Positions 1 through 5,227 of a stretch of 5,227 nucleotides of DNA are shown piece by piece (positions within the stretch are counted from its first letter, which is position 1; each line of letters starts with the position of its first letter). The position numbers and the translations under genes are program-made. Source of the DNA: Spirochaetales bacterium (GTDB lineage Bacteria; Spirochaetota; Spirochaetia; Sphaerochaetales; Sphaerochaetaceae); the NCBI GenBank assembly GCA_017632495.1, contig JAGBRG010000041.1, positions 1-5,227 of the forward strand, given 5' to 3'. The notes below the pieces were generated by a model that ran no database searches, had not been told where the DNA came from, and saw only the letters and a program-made list of their open reading frames with translations.

Positions 1-490
1 AAAGCATTACCTTGATCCCAAGAACGTCGAGCTGATGGAAAAACACGGCGTCATGTCAAAGTCCGAGATGACAGCCAGAAAGGAAATCTACGTAGAAAAG
101 TACTGTAATGTCATTTCAATCGAGGCAAACACTCTCATTGATATGGTAAGGCGTGAAATCGTTCCTGCAGTCTCCGAGTTTGTAGGTGCCATGTGCAGAA
201 CTATAGCCGAGATGAAATCCGTATTTGACGGTGCACTTTCCGACGTTGAGAGAACCACATGCAAAAAGCTCATGTCCTGTAACAGCAAGATGTCATCTCT
301 TGAGGAAAAACTCAAAGCTGCGCTGGATAAGGCTGCTTCAGTACAGCCAGATGATGTTGCCTCGTTCTTCCATGATGAGGTTCTTTCTCTGATGGAGCAG
401 ATCCGCAGCTCTGTAAACGATGCCGAGGTTCTGATTCCTGCAAAGTACTGGCCTTATCCGACCTATAACCAGCTTCTGTTCTCTGTCTGA
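1..490 (+). CDS. glnN: Type III glutamine synthetase, C-terminal 162 residues (5' partial)
   Basis: This is the end of a cytoplasmic glutamine synthetase of the GSIII type, which makes glutamine from glutamate, ammonia and ATP. The frame is open from base 2 (base 1 finishes the previous codon) to a TGA at 488-490. Family members are roughly 700 residues, so more than three quarters of the protein, including the catalytic core, lies left of the window. What is seen is the characteristic GSIII tail: the EKYCNVISIEANTLIDM stretch near the start, a mostly helical region rich in Lys, Glu, Ser and Met, and the closing AKYWPYPTYNQLLFSV. The aromatic-proline WPYPTY near the C-terminus is typical of GSIII and absent from GSI and GSII. 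The ATG at position 35 is an internal methionine, not a start. The gene runs directly into pyrG, which uses its product. The symbol rests on the family; promoter and nitrogen control elements are not in view. Confidence 0.9.
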   Translation, partial: KHYLDPKNVELMEKHGVMSKSEMTARKEIYVEKYCNVISIEANTLIDMVRREIVPAVSEFVGAMCRTIAEMKSVFDGALSDVERTTCKKLMSCNSKMSSLEEKLKAALDKAASVQPDDVASFFHDEVLSLMEQIRSSVNDAEVLIPAKYWPYPTYNQLLFSV

Positions 491-495
491 TGAAA

Positions 496-501
496 AAGGA
501 G
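496..501 (+). promoter_or_regulatory. Ribosome binding site that fixes the pyrG start
   Basis: AAGGAG sits 6 bases before the ATG at 508. An earlier in-frame ATG at 490, which overlaps the glnN TGA as TGATG, lies upstream of this site and has no Shine-Dalgarno of its own. A further in-frame ATG at 502 directly abuts the site and is too close. This supports 508 as the start. The site lies just after the glnN stop, so ribosomes ending glnN could reinitiate here. Confidence 0.8.
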
Positions 502-507
502 ATGAAT

Positions 508-2103
508 ATGAGTAAATACATCTTTGTAACAGGTGGAGTTGTCTCAGGCCTTGGAAAGGGAATCACCGCAGCATCGCTGGGACGTCTTCTGAAGGCCCGC
601 GGACTTAAGGTGGCCGCCCAGAAGCTTGATCCGTACATCAATGTGGACCCGGGCACCATGAGCCCTTATCAACACGGCGAGGTCTATGTCACCGAAGACG
701 GTGCCGAGACCGACCTTGATCTTGGCCATTACGAGCGCTTCATCGACGAGGATCTTAATAAGTATTCGAATCTCACAACAGGAAAGGTCTACTGGAACGT
801 TCTGAATAAGGAGCGCCGCGGTGAGTACCTTGGCTCCACTGTCCAGGTCATTCCACACATCACGAACGAGATTAAGGAGTTCGTGTACAGCGTCGGAAGA
901 AAGACGGATGCCGATGTGGTGATAACAGAAATAGGCGGAACAATCGGTGATATAGAAAGCCAGCCCTTCATTGAGGCCGTACGCCAGATTTCTCTTGAAA
1001 TCGGGCGCAAGAACAGCCTGTTCATCCATGTGACTCTGGTTCCGTACCTTCACGGCTCTGATGAGCATAAGTCAAAGCCCACACAGCACTCGGTCAAGGA
1101 GCTTCAGGGAATGGGAATCAACCCCGACATCATAGTGCTTCGCTGTGACGAGCCGCTGGAGGAGTCAATCTTTCATAAGATTGCCATGTTCTGTAATGTC
1201 AAACCTGACTGTGTAATTGAAAACATCACGCTTCCGAACCTCTATGAGGCTCCGCTTATGCTTGAGAAGTCTCATTTTTCAGAAGTCGTCTGCCGCGAGC
1301 TTGAGCTGGATGCTCCTGATTCGGATCTTCACGAATGGCGCCAGATGGTGGACAGAATCAACGCCACATCGGGGCATTGCGTGGAAATAGGGCTTGTGGG
1401 AAAGTATGTGGCTCTTCACGACGCATATCTTTCTGTGGCCGAGGCCCTTCATCACGCAGGCTATTATCACAAGGTCCATGTGAATATCCGATGGATAGAC
1501 TCAGAGGAAATCAATGCGGCGAACGCTCAGTCTGTTTTGGGCGGTCTTGACGGAATCATAGTGCCTGGAGGATTCGGAAGCAGGGGAATTGAAGGCATGA
1601 TCATTTCTGCAAAGTATGCAAGGGAAAACCACATTCCTTACTTTGGAATATGTCTTGGCATGCAGGTATCTGTGATTGAGTTTGCAAGAAATGTCGCAGG
1701 AATCAAGGATGCCAACTCCGGAGAGTTTGACAGTGACTGTCCTCACAAGGTCATTGATTTCATGCCGGGCCAGAGCGATGAGATAGATAAGGGCGGAACG
1801 CTGAGACTGGGTTCATATCCCTGTGTCATCAAAAGCGGCACGACAATGGAAAAATGCTATGGTACTACTGAAATCTCAGAGCGCCACAGACACAGATACG
1901 AGTTCAACAACGACTACAGGGACGTTCTTCAGAAGTGCGGACTGACTCTGAGCGGGATCTCGCCTGACGGAAGACTTGTCGAGACAGTTGAGCTTTCTTC
2001 TTATCCGTTCTTTGTCGGAGTTCAGTACCATCCTGAATTCAAGAGCAGGCCAAACAGGCCGCATCCTCTGTTTCTTGGTTTTATCGGAGCCTCTATCCGT
2101 TAA
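508..2103 (+). CDS. pyrG: CTP synthase (glutamine-hydrolysing)
   Basis: This enzyme catalyses UTP + ATP + glutamine to CTP, the last step of de novo pyrimidine nucleotide synthesis, in the cytoplasm as a tetramer. The 531 residues match the family length of about 530-550. The N-terminal amidoligase domain (about 1-265) opens with KYIFVTGGVVSGLGKG, whose P-loop is around 13-20, followed by KLDPYINVDPGTMSP (39-53), the EIGGTIGDIES motif (141-151) and KSKPTQHSV (188-196). The C-terminal class I glutaminase domain (about 290-531) has the oxyanion-loop region PGGFGSRG (353-360), the nucleophile Cys382 in GICLGMQ, and the His508/Glu510 pair in QYHPEF. All catalytic elements are intact. The start at 508 is chosen because of the AAGGAG at 496-501 and because family members begin directly with M-x-K-Y/F-I-F-V-T-G-G; starting at 490 would add six residues. 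It follows glnN closely, and its stop codon overlaps that of the convergent regulator. Confidence 0.97.
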   Translation: MSKYIFVTGGVVSGLGKGITAASLGRLLKARGLKVAAQKLDPYINVDPGTMSPYQHGEVYVTEDGAETDLDLGHYERFIDEDLNKYSNLTTGKVYWNVLNKERRGEYLGSTVQVIPHITNEIKEFVYSVGRKTDADVVITEIGGTIGDIESQPFIEAVRQISLEIGRKNSLFIHVTLVPYLHGSDEHKSKPTQHSVKELQGMGINPDIIVLRCDEPLEESIFHKIAMFCNVKPDCVIENITLPNLYEAPLMLEKSHFSEVVCRELELDAPDSDLHEWRQMVDRINATSGHCVEIGLVGKYVALHDAYLSVAEALHHAGYYHKVHVNIRWIDSEEINAANAQSVLGGLDGIIVPGGFGSRGIEGMIISAKYARENHIPYFGICLGMQVSVIEFARNVAGIKDANSGEFDSDCPHKVIDFMPGQSDEIDKGGTLRLGSYPCVIKSGTTMEKCYGTTEISERHRHRYEFNNDYRDVLQKCGLTLSGISPDGRLVETVELSSYPFFVGVQYHPEFKSRPNRPHPLFLGFIGASIR

Positions 2104-2882
2104 ACCACAAAGACGTCTATGCCTCTGGCTCTGAGCCTCTGGATATCAACTTCCGGGGCATCGGAGTCGGTGACTATTGTCGTAATCTGGGAAAGGTCAA
2201 ATGCAAGGCAGAACGCCTTTCTGTTGAATTTGCTGCTGTCAAGCAGAAGAATTGTCTCCCTTGCATGTGTGGCAAAGGTCCTCTTTGTGCTGGATTCGTT
2301 CGGAATTGCGCTGTAGCAGCCTGTCTTAGGATCAAGGCCTGATACGCTTGTGATGAACTTGTCCACAAAATACTTTCTGATGTGCTCCACAGCATCAGGA
2401 CCTGTTGTAAGACGGGTGTCTCTGGTAAGCTCTCCTCCGATCTGGAGGATGCGGTTGTTTTCATTTTCAAGAAGAATATCTGCAATGTCGGGGGAGTTTG
2501 TGACAAAGAGCATGTTGTTCAGGTCCTTGATCATAGGAGCCAGAATCTGGTTTGTGCTTCCTCCGTCAATGAAGATGCTCTCATCGTTCTGAATAAGAGT
2601 TGCGGCAAACTGAGCTATGCGCTCTTTCTTGTCTCTGTTTCTGGCAAGCCTGTCTGAGACTGCGGATGTGTGCCAGACGGATTTCTTCTGCTCGTTGATA
2701 ACGGCACCGCCGTGCACACGGATGAGTTTTTTTGATTTTTCAAGCTCTATGAGGTCACGTCTGATGGTGATTTCCGTCTCATTGAGAAGCAGCGAAAGCT
2801 CATGTACATCAGCTTTCTGGTTCGTAGTTAAGTAATCCAGGATACGGTTTCTTCTTTCTTCTATCAGCGATCTTTGTGCCAT
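2100..2882 (-). CDS. DeoR-family transcriptional repressor
   Basis: A 260-residue cytoplasmic DNA-binding regulator of the DeoR/GlpR family, of normal length. Residues about 6-60 form the winged helix-turn-helix, with RRNRILDYL in helix 1 and the family signature TEITIRRDLIELEK (36-49) as the recognition helix, followed by the wing around RVHGGAV (55-61). The C-terminal DeoRC domain, related to ribose-5-phosphate isomerase folds, shows the sugar-phosphate pocket motifs FIDGGSTNQ (104-112), TNSPDIA (128-134), SGLDPKTG (181-188) and LLLDSSKFNRKAF (212-224). Such proteins usually repress a neighbouring carbohydrate operon and release DNA on binding a phosphorylated sugar. It is divergent from the aldolase-transketolase operon, its likely target, and is probably autoregulated. 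The start at 2882 is the only reasonable one: an in-frame stop lies three codons upstream. No good Shine-Dalgarno precedes it, which suggests weak translation. The ligand cannot be read from the sequence. Confidence 0.92.
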   Translation of the reverse strand: MAQRSLIEERRNRILDYLTTNQKADVHELSLLLNETEITIRRDLIELEKSKKLIRVHGGAVINEQKKSVWHTSAVSDRLARNRDKKERIAQFAATLIQNDESIFIDGGSTNQILAPMIKDLNNMLFVTNSPDIADILLENENNRILQIGGELTRDTRLTTGPDAVEHIRKYFVDKFITSVSGLDPKTGCYSAIPNESSTKRTFATHARETILLLDSSKFNRKAFCLAFDLSQITTIVTDSDAPEVDIQRLRARGIDVFVV

Positions 2883-2922
2883 ACCGCAATTTTACATGAG
2901 GAAGGCTAAGTTGTACAGCAAA

Positions 2923-2950
2923 ATTATCAGAATTTTTGCAAAAATGAGAA
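2923..2950 (-). promoter_or_regulatory. Candidate leftward promoter for the DeoR-family gene
   Basis: On the minus strand, TTCTCA (2945-2950, 4 of 6 to TTGACA) is followed after 16 bases by GATAAT (2923-2928, 5 of 6 to TATAAT). This would give a leader of about 30 bases before the ATG at 2882. The -10 is good and the -35 weak, as expected for a regulator gene expressed at low level. The assignment is by consensus matching only. Confidence 0.45.
2932..2945. promoter_or_regulatory. Perfect 14-nt palindrome, possible operator for autoregulation
   Basis: ATTTTTGCAAAAAT reads the same on both strands. It fills almost the whole spacer of the candidate leftward promoter, so a protein bound here would block transcription of the regulator gene. 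It is AT-rich in an AT-rich region, so chance remains possible, though a 14-nt perfect palindrome in under 170 bases is uncommon. Confidence 0.4.
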
Positions 2951-2954
2951 TTTG

Positions 2955-2982
2955 TTGACAAAATTTTGATAACTTATATCAA
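2955..2982 (+). promoter_or_regulatory. Candidate rightward promoter for the aldolase-transketolase operon
   Basis: A perfect -35 hexamer TTGACA (2955-2960) is followed after 16 bases by TATCAA (2977-2982, 4 of 6 to TATAAT). The start point would fall near 2989 and give a leader of about 60 bases. The -10 overlaps the right arm of the inverted repeat at 2964-2984, as expected for a repressed promoter. It competes with the alternative at 2966-2996, and the sequence does not decide between them. Confidence 0.5.
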
Positions 2983-2984
2983 AA
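2964..2984. promoter_or_regulatory. Perfect inverted repeat, probable DeoR-family operator
   Basis: The left arm TTTTGATA (2964-2971) and right arm TATCAAAA (2977-2984) are exact reverse complements separated by ACTTA. The 8-bp arms and 13-bp centre-to-centre spacing suit a dimeric winged-helix repressor. The repeat lies within both candidate rightward promoters, so binding would shut off the aldolase-transketolase operon. The core TGATAA (2967-2972) also occurs on the minus strand at 2924-2929, over the -10 of the leftward promoter. That the neighbouring regulator is the protein that binds here is inferred from position. Confidence 0.6.
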
Positions 2985-2996
2985 AAATGTTAAAAT
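2966..2996 (+). promoter_or_regulatory. Alternative rightward promoter with extended -10
   Basis: TAAAAT (2991-2996, 5 of 6) is preceded by TG at 2988-2989, giving an extended -10 of the form TGnTAAAAT. The best upstream partner is TTGATA (2966-2971, 5 of 6 to TTGACA) with a long 19-base spacer; an extended -10 can tolerate a poor -35. The start point would be near 3003. The inverted repeat 2964-2984 would then cover the -35 and part of the spacer. Confidence 0.4.
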
Positions 2997-3036
2997 TTTG
3001 CTTTACAAATCGGAAAACCAATACTAGAGTAGAATC

Positions 3037-3043
3037 AGGAGGG
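3037..3043 (+). promoter_or_regulatory. Strong ribosome binding site of the aldolase gene
   Basis: AGGAGGG is a near-perfect Shine-Dalgarno located 7 bases before the ATG at 3051. It is clearly stronger than those in front of the other genes here, in keeping with high aldolase synthesis once the operon is derepressed. Confidence 0.85.
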
Positions 3044-3050
3044 CTTATTA

Positions 3051-3917
3051 ATGAAGCTTGTTTCTGCTAAGGAAATGCTGGATGATGCCGTCAAAGGTCA
3101 TTATGCAGTAGGACATTTCAATCTCAACAATATGGAGAGCGTAAGAGCGTTTCTCCTTGCTGCACAGGAAGTTAAATCCCCGATAATCCTCGGTGTCTCT
3201 GGTGGAACCGCCAAGTATATGGGCGGATACCGCACCATAACAGACATGGTTCAGGGATTCATCAACTTCCTCGATATCACTGTTCCTGTCTCACTTCATG
3301 TGGACCACGGCAAATATGCCGAAGCTCTGGATGCCATTGAGAACGGCTTCTCATCCGTCATGTTCGACGGCTCATCACTTCCCATTGAAGAAAATATTGA
3401 GAAGACCAAAGAGGTCGTAAGGCTTGCCCATGCAAAAGGCATCAGCGTAGAGGCTGAAGTCGGTGGAATCGGCGGAGAAGAGGACGGACGCAGCTTTCGC
3501 GGTGAATGCGCCGACCCCAAGCAGTGTAAGATGATCGCTGACCTTGGAATTGATTTTCTGGCAGCAGGAATCGGAAACATCCACGGAAAGTATCCCGCGG
3601 ACTGGGAAGGCCTGCACTTTGATGTTCTTGAGGCAATCAAGAAGGAAATAGGGGATCTTCCTCTGGTTCTTCACGGCGGTTCGATGATTCCTGACGACCA
3701 GATCAAAAAGGCCATCAGAAACGGAGTTGCCAAGATCAACGTCAACACAGAGTGTCAGATCGCCTTCACGGAGGCAACAAGAAAATACTTTGAAGAGAAC
3801 CGCGACAAGGAGAGCAAGGGCTTTACTCCGAGAGCTGTCCTTGGTCCGGGACTCGAAGCTACGAAGGCCATGTGCATCAAGAAGATGAATCTCTTCGGAA
3901 GCATCGGGAAGGCATGA
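3051..3917 (+). CDS. fba: Class II (zinc) fructose-bisphosphate aldolase family protein
   Basis: A 288-residue cytoplasmic metal-dependent aldolase that cleaves ketose bisphosphates to DHAP plus an aldehyde phosphate. The N-terminus YAVGHFNLNNMES (18-30) and SPIILGVSGG (43-52) closely resemble the short Bacillus-type Fba. Catalytic Asp85 and zinc ligand His86 lie in LHVDHG (82-87); the other expected zinc ligands are His178 in GNIHGKYP and His208 in LHGGS. SVEAEVGGIGGEEDG (132-146) is the flexible catalytic loop. The phosphate-binding KINVNTE (228-234) matches Bacillus FBP aldolase and differs from the NVATE of the tagatose-bisphosphate enzymes, so FBP or sedoheptulose bisphosphate is favoured over tagatose bisphosphate. 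An oddity is Met212 in LHGGSMIP, where the family has Gly after the Ser/Thr. The gene is the first of the operon, with a strong ribosome binding site, and its stop overlaps the transketolase start. It may be a pathway-specific paralogue rather than the main glycolytic aldolase. Confidence 0.9.
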   Translation: MKLVSAKEMLDDAVKGHYAVGHFNLNNMESVRAFLLAAQEVKSPIILGVSGGTAKYMGGYRTITDMVQGFINFLDITVPVSLHVDHGKYAEALDAIENGFSSVMFDGSSLPIEENIEKTKEVVRLAHAKGISVEAEVGGIGGEEDGRSFRGECADPKQCKMIADLGIDFLAAGIGNIHGKYPADWEGLHFDVLEAIKKEIGDLPLVLHGGSMIPDDQIKKAIRNGVAKINVNTECQIAFTEATRKYFEENRDKESKGFTPRAVLGPGLEATKAMCIKKMNLFGSIGKA

Positions 3918-4735
3918 TGAGAGACCTTGAATTTCTTTCAAAGAAGGCAAGACAGCTCAGAGTAGATACTCTGGACATGATCCTCAAGGCAGGATCCGGT
4001 CATGTTGGCGGATCTTTTTCAATCGCCGAGCTTCTTGTCGCCCTTTACTATGACAAAATGAATCTGGGAAAGGGCGCAACAGATCCTGACAGAGACAGAT
4101 TCGTTCTCTCAAAAGGTCATGCAAACCCCATTCTCTATGCCGTTCTTATGGACATAGGTTTTGCCCCAAAGGATGCCAAGGATAAGCTCAGACGCTACGG
4201 AAGCCCGTTCCAGGGACATCCGGACAGCACAAAGTGTCCCGGTCTTGACTGCAGCACAGGCTCTCTTGGTCAGGGCCTGAGCATCGCAACCGGTATGGCT
4301 TTGGGCCTTAAAAAGCAGGGCCGTCCGGGTCAGGTGTATGTGATTACCGGAGACGGAGAGCTTCAGGAAGGAATCTGCTGGGAAGCTTTCATGGCAGCCA
4401 ATGCATTTGCCTTGGACAATCTGACTGTCATAATCGACAGAAACAGACTCCAGCTCAGCGCTCCCACAGAAGAGACCAATCCGCTTGACAGCGTGGAGGA
4501 GAAGCTTAAGAGCTTCAACTTCGTCGTGGATTCCATAGACGGTCACGATTTTGAGCAGATCTTCAGAGCTTTGGACAAGAAGACTGCCGGAAAGCCCCAT
4601 TGCATTGTAGCCAATACGGTGAAGGGCAAGGGTGTTTCCTTCATGGAAAACGGTGTGAAGTGGCACGGAGCACTCCCTGCAGGGGATGAGATTGCCGCTG
4701 CATACAAGGAACTGGGGGTAGAGTATGGCAAATAA
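3917..4735 (+). CDS. Transketolase, N-terminal (ThDP pyrophosphate-binding) subunit
   Basis: A 272-residue subunit, the usual size for the N-terminal half of split transketolases. Together with the next gene's product it transfers two-carbon ketol units between sugar phosphates using thiamine diphosphate and a divalent metal. Visible motifs are SGHVGGSFSIAELL (27-40), LSKGHANP (64-71), QGHPD (99-103), STGSLGQGLS (113-122), the ThDP/metal motif GDGELQEG (145-152) ending with DRNR (174-177), DGHD (208-211), and KGKGVSFMEN..KWHG (236-251). The His and Gly residues that contact ThDP and substrate are present. Two adjacent starts exist in ATGATGA: 3914 overlaps the aldolase TGA by 4 bases and 3917 by 1 base. 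I chose 3917 because GGGAA at 3906-3910 is then 6 bases away; 3914 would add one residue. The open frame reaches back to 3872, but that part is aldolase coding sequence. Translation is coupled to the aldolase gene. Confidence 0.94.
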   Translation: MRDLEFLSKKARQLRVDTLDMILKAGSGHVGGSFSIAELLVALYYDKMNLGKGATDPDRDRFVLSKGHANPILYAVLMDIGFAPKDAKDKLRRYGSPFQGHPDSTKCPGLDCSTGSLGQGLSIATGMALGLKKQGRPGQVYVITGDGELQEGICWEAFMAANAFALDNLTVIIDRNRLQLSAPTEETNPLDSVEEKLKSFNFVVDSIDGHDFEQIFRALDKKTAGKPHCIVANTVKGKGVSFMENGVKWHGALPAGDEIAAAYKELGVEYGK

Positions 4736-5227
4736 AGAAGCTACCAGATTCGGTTTCTATGAGGGTTTGGTCGATCTTGCCAAGGTTCATGATGACATCT
4801 ATGCACTGGATGCGGACCTTGCAAAGACAACAGGTTCGGTTGCTTTTCAGAAGGCTTTTCCTGAAAGGTACATCGATGTCGGAATCGCAGAGCAGAACAT
4901 GGTGGGAATCTCCGCAGGCCTTAGCAAGGTCGGAATTGTTCCTTTCTGCGCATCCATGGCGGTCTTTGTATCAGGACGTGCCTATGAGATTATCAGAAAC
5001 GGTTTGTGCTACTCACGCCTGAATGTGAAGATTGTCGGAAGCCACGGCGGAATCACAGCAGCCGGAGACGGCGGAAGCCACCAGTGTGTAGAGGATATCG
5101 GAATCATGCGTTCTCTGCCCAACATGGTAGTTCTTCAGCCCTGTGACTCAAACCATGCAATGCTTATTGCCAAGATGGCCTATGAGCATAACGGTCCTGT
5201 CTACATCAGGAAATCGCGTGAGCCCAT
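4725..5227 (+). CDS. Transketolase, C-terminal (pyrimidine-binding) subunit (3' partial)
   Basis: The first 167 residues of the second transketolase subunit, expected to be around 310 residues, run off the right edge. It carries the pyrimidine-binding domain that completes the active site at the dimer interface. DADL (28-31) and GIAEQNMVGISAGL (53-66) are family signatures; Glu56 is the expected catalytic glutamate that protonates the ThDP aminopyrimidine. SHGGITAAGDGGSHQ..ED (106-124) supplies His107 and His119 of the substrate channel, and GPVYIRKSR follows near the edge. The ATG at 4725 lies inside the preceding gene, an 11-base overlap, with a GGGGG run at 4714-4718 six bases upstream as a modest ribosome binding site. 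Tight coupling fits a strict 1:1 subunit ratio. The remaining C-terminal domain, and any further operon genes that would tell the pathway, are outside the window. Confidence 0.94.
   Translation, partial: MANKEATRFGFYEGLVDLAKVHDDIYALDADLAKTTGSVAFQKAFPERYIDVGIAEQNMVGISAGLSKVGIVPFCASMAVFVSGRAYEIIRNGLCYSRLNVKIVGSHGGITAAGDGGSHQCVEDIGIMRSLPNMVVLQPCDSNHAMLIAKMAYEHNGPVYIRKSREP

Larger units (their letters stand above)
2959..3000 (+). repeat. Two copies of AAAATTTTG flanking the candidate operator
   Basis: AAAATTTTG occurs at 2960-2968 and again at 2992-3000, 32 bases apart, which is close to three helical turns. The first copy extends to the 10-nt palindrome CAAAATTTTG (2959-2968). On-phase spacing would allow extra repressor dimers to sit on the same face of the DNA, or the A-tracts may simply bend it. 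Low-complexity AT sequence could also produce this by chance. Confidence 0.35.

Noticed and set aside
490..507. The ATG at 490 as the pyrG start, giving an N-terminal MKKEMN extension
   Set aside because: The Shine-Dalgarno AAGGAG lies inside this stretch and points to 508, and CTP synthases normally begin right before K-Y/F-I-F-V-T-G-G.
544..1068. A 174-codon open frame on the minus strand inside pyrG
   Set aside because: It lies wholly antisense to a well-conserved gene, its protein resembles no family I know, and it is explained by the codon bias of pyrG.
2046..2060. CAGGCC repeated at 2046-2051 and 2055-2060, considered as a terminator stem for pyrG
   Set aside because: It is coding sequence for the conserved PyrG tail, the arms are only 4-bp palindromic GGCC units, and no T-run follows.
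2121..2142. GCCTCTGG direct repeat and the GGCTC-T-GAGCC palindrome near the convergent stops, considered as a bidirectional terminator
   Set aside because: The stem would have a one-base loop and no T-run on either strand, and it encodes the Arg/Leu-rich tail of the regulator.
3002..3030. TTTACA (3002-3007) with TAGAGT (3025-3030) at 17-base spacing as a third rightward promoter
   Set aside because: The transcript would start at the ribosome binding site itself (near 3037), leaving almost no leader, and the -10 matches only 4 of 6.
2883..3050. Riboswitch, small RNA or catabolite-repression (cre) site in the divergent region
   Set aside because: No structured GC-containing stems, no T-run terminator and no match to the cre consensus pattern; the region is explained by promoters and AT-rich palindromes.
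3375..3950. A 191-codon open frame on the minus strand across the aldolase gene and the transketolase start
   Set aside because: Antisense to conserved aldolase coding sequence, no domain motifs and no ribosome binding site; a shadow frame.
4109..4666. A 185-codon open frame on the minus strand inside the transketolase N subunit
   Set aside because: Antisense shadow of a conserved gene, with low-complexity composition and no family resemblance.

Overview
The window is a gene-dense piece of a bacterial chromosome with four complete genes and two genes cut by its edges. The combination of a type III glutamine synthetase, a Bacillus-type class II fructose-bisphosphate aldolase and a transketolase split into two subunits suggests an anaerobe of the Clostridia or a similar lineage. 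Spirochaetota cannot be excluded from the sequence alone. Coding DNA is of moderate GC, while the single real intergenic region (2883-3050) is very AT-rich. No tRNA, rRNA, CRISPR array, insertion sequence or phage gene was found.

Left block, rightward (1-2103): the last 162 codons of type III glutamine synthetase are followed by a complete CTP synthase (pyrG). The pyrG ribosome binding site lies just past the glnN stop, and the pyrG start is 17 bases downstream, so the two are probably co-transcribed. They form a metabolic pair: the first makes glutamine and the second uses glutamine as amide donor to turn UTP into CTP.

Middle, leftward (2100-2882): a DeoR-family sugar-phosphate-responsive repressor points towards pyrG. 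The two stop codons interlock on a shared TTAA, leaving no intergenic space and no visible intrinsic terminator.

Control region (2883-3050): this 168-base divergent region holds a likely leftward promoter for the regulator, one or two candidate rightward promoters, a perfect 8-bp inverted repeat with a 5-nt centre inside the rightward promoter, a perfect 14-nt palindrome inside the leftward promoter, and a repeated AAAATTTTG element. The layout fits a DeoR-type repressor that controls both itself and the operon to its right.

Right block, rightward (3051-5227): the class II aldolase gene, then the N-terminal and C-terminal halves of transketolase, the last cut by the window edge. The genes overlap by 1-4 and 11 bases, so they form a translationally coupled operon. 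Aldolase plus transketolase can interconvert triose, tetrose, pentose, hexose and heptose phosphates. A locally regulated set like this may serve pentose catabolism through sedoheptulose bisphosphate, or a dedicated sugar pathway whose other genes lie beyond the right edge. No clearly new biological system is visible. The most interesting items are the divergent operator region, the aldolase-transketolase operon and an unusual residue in the aldolase active-site loop.
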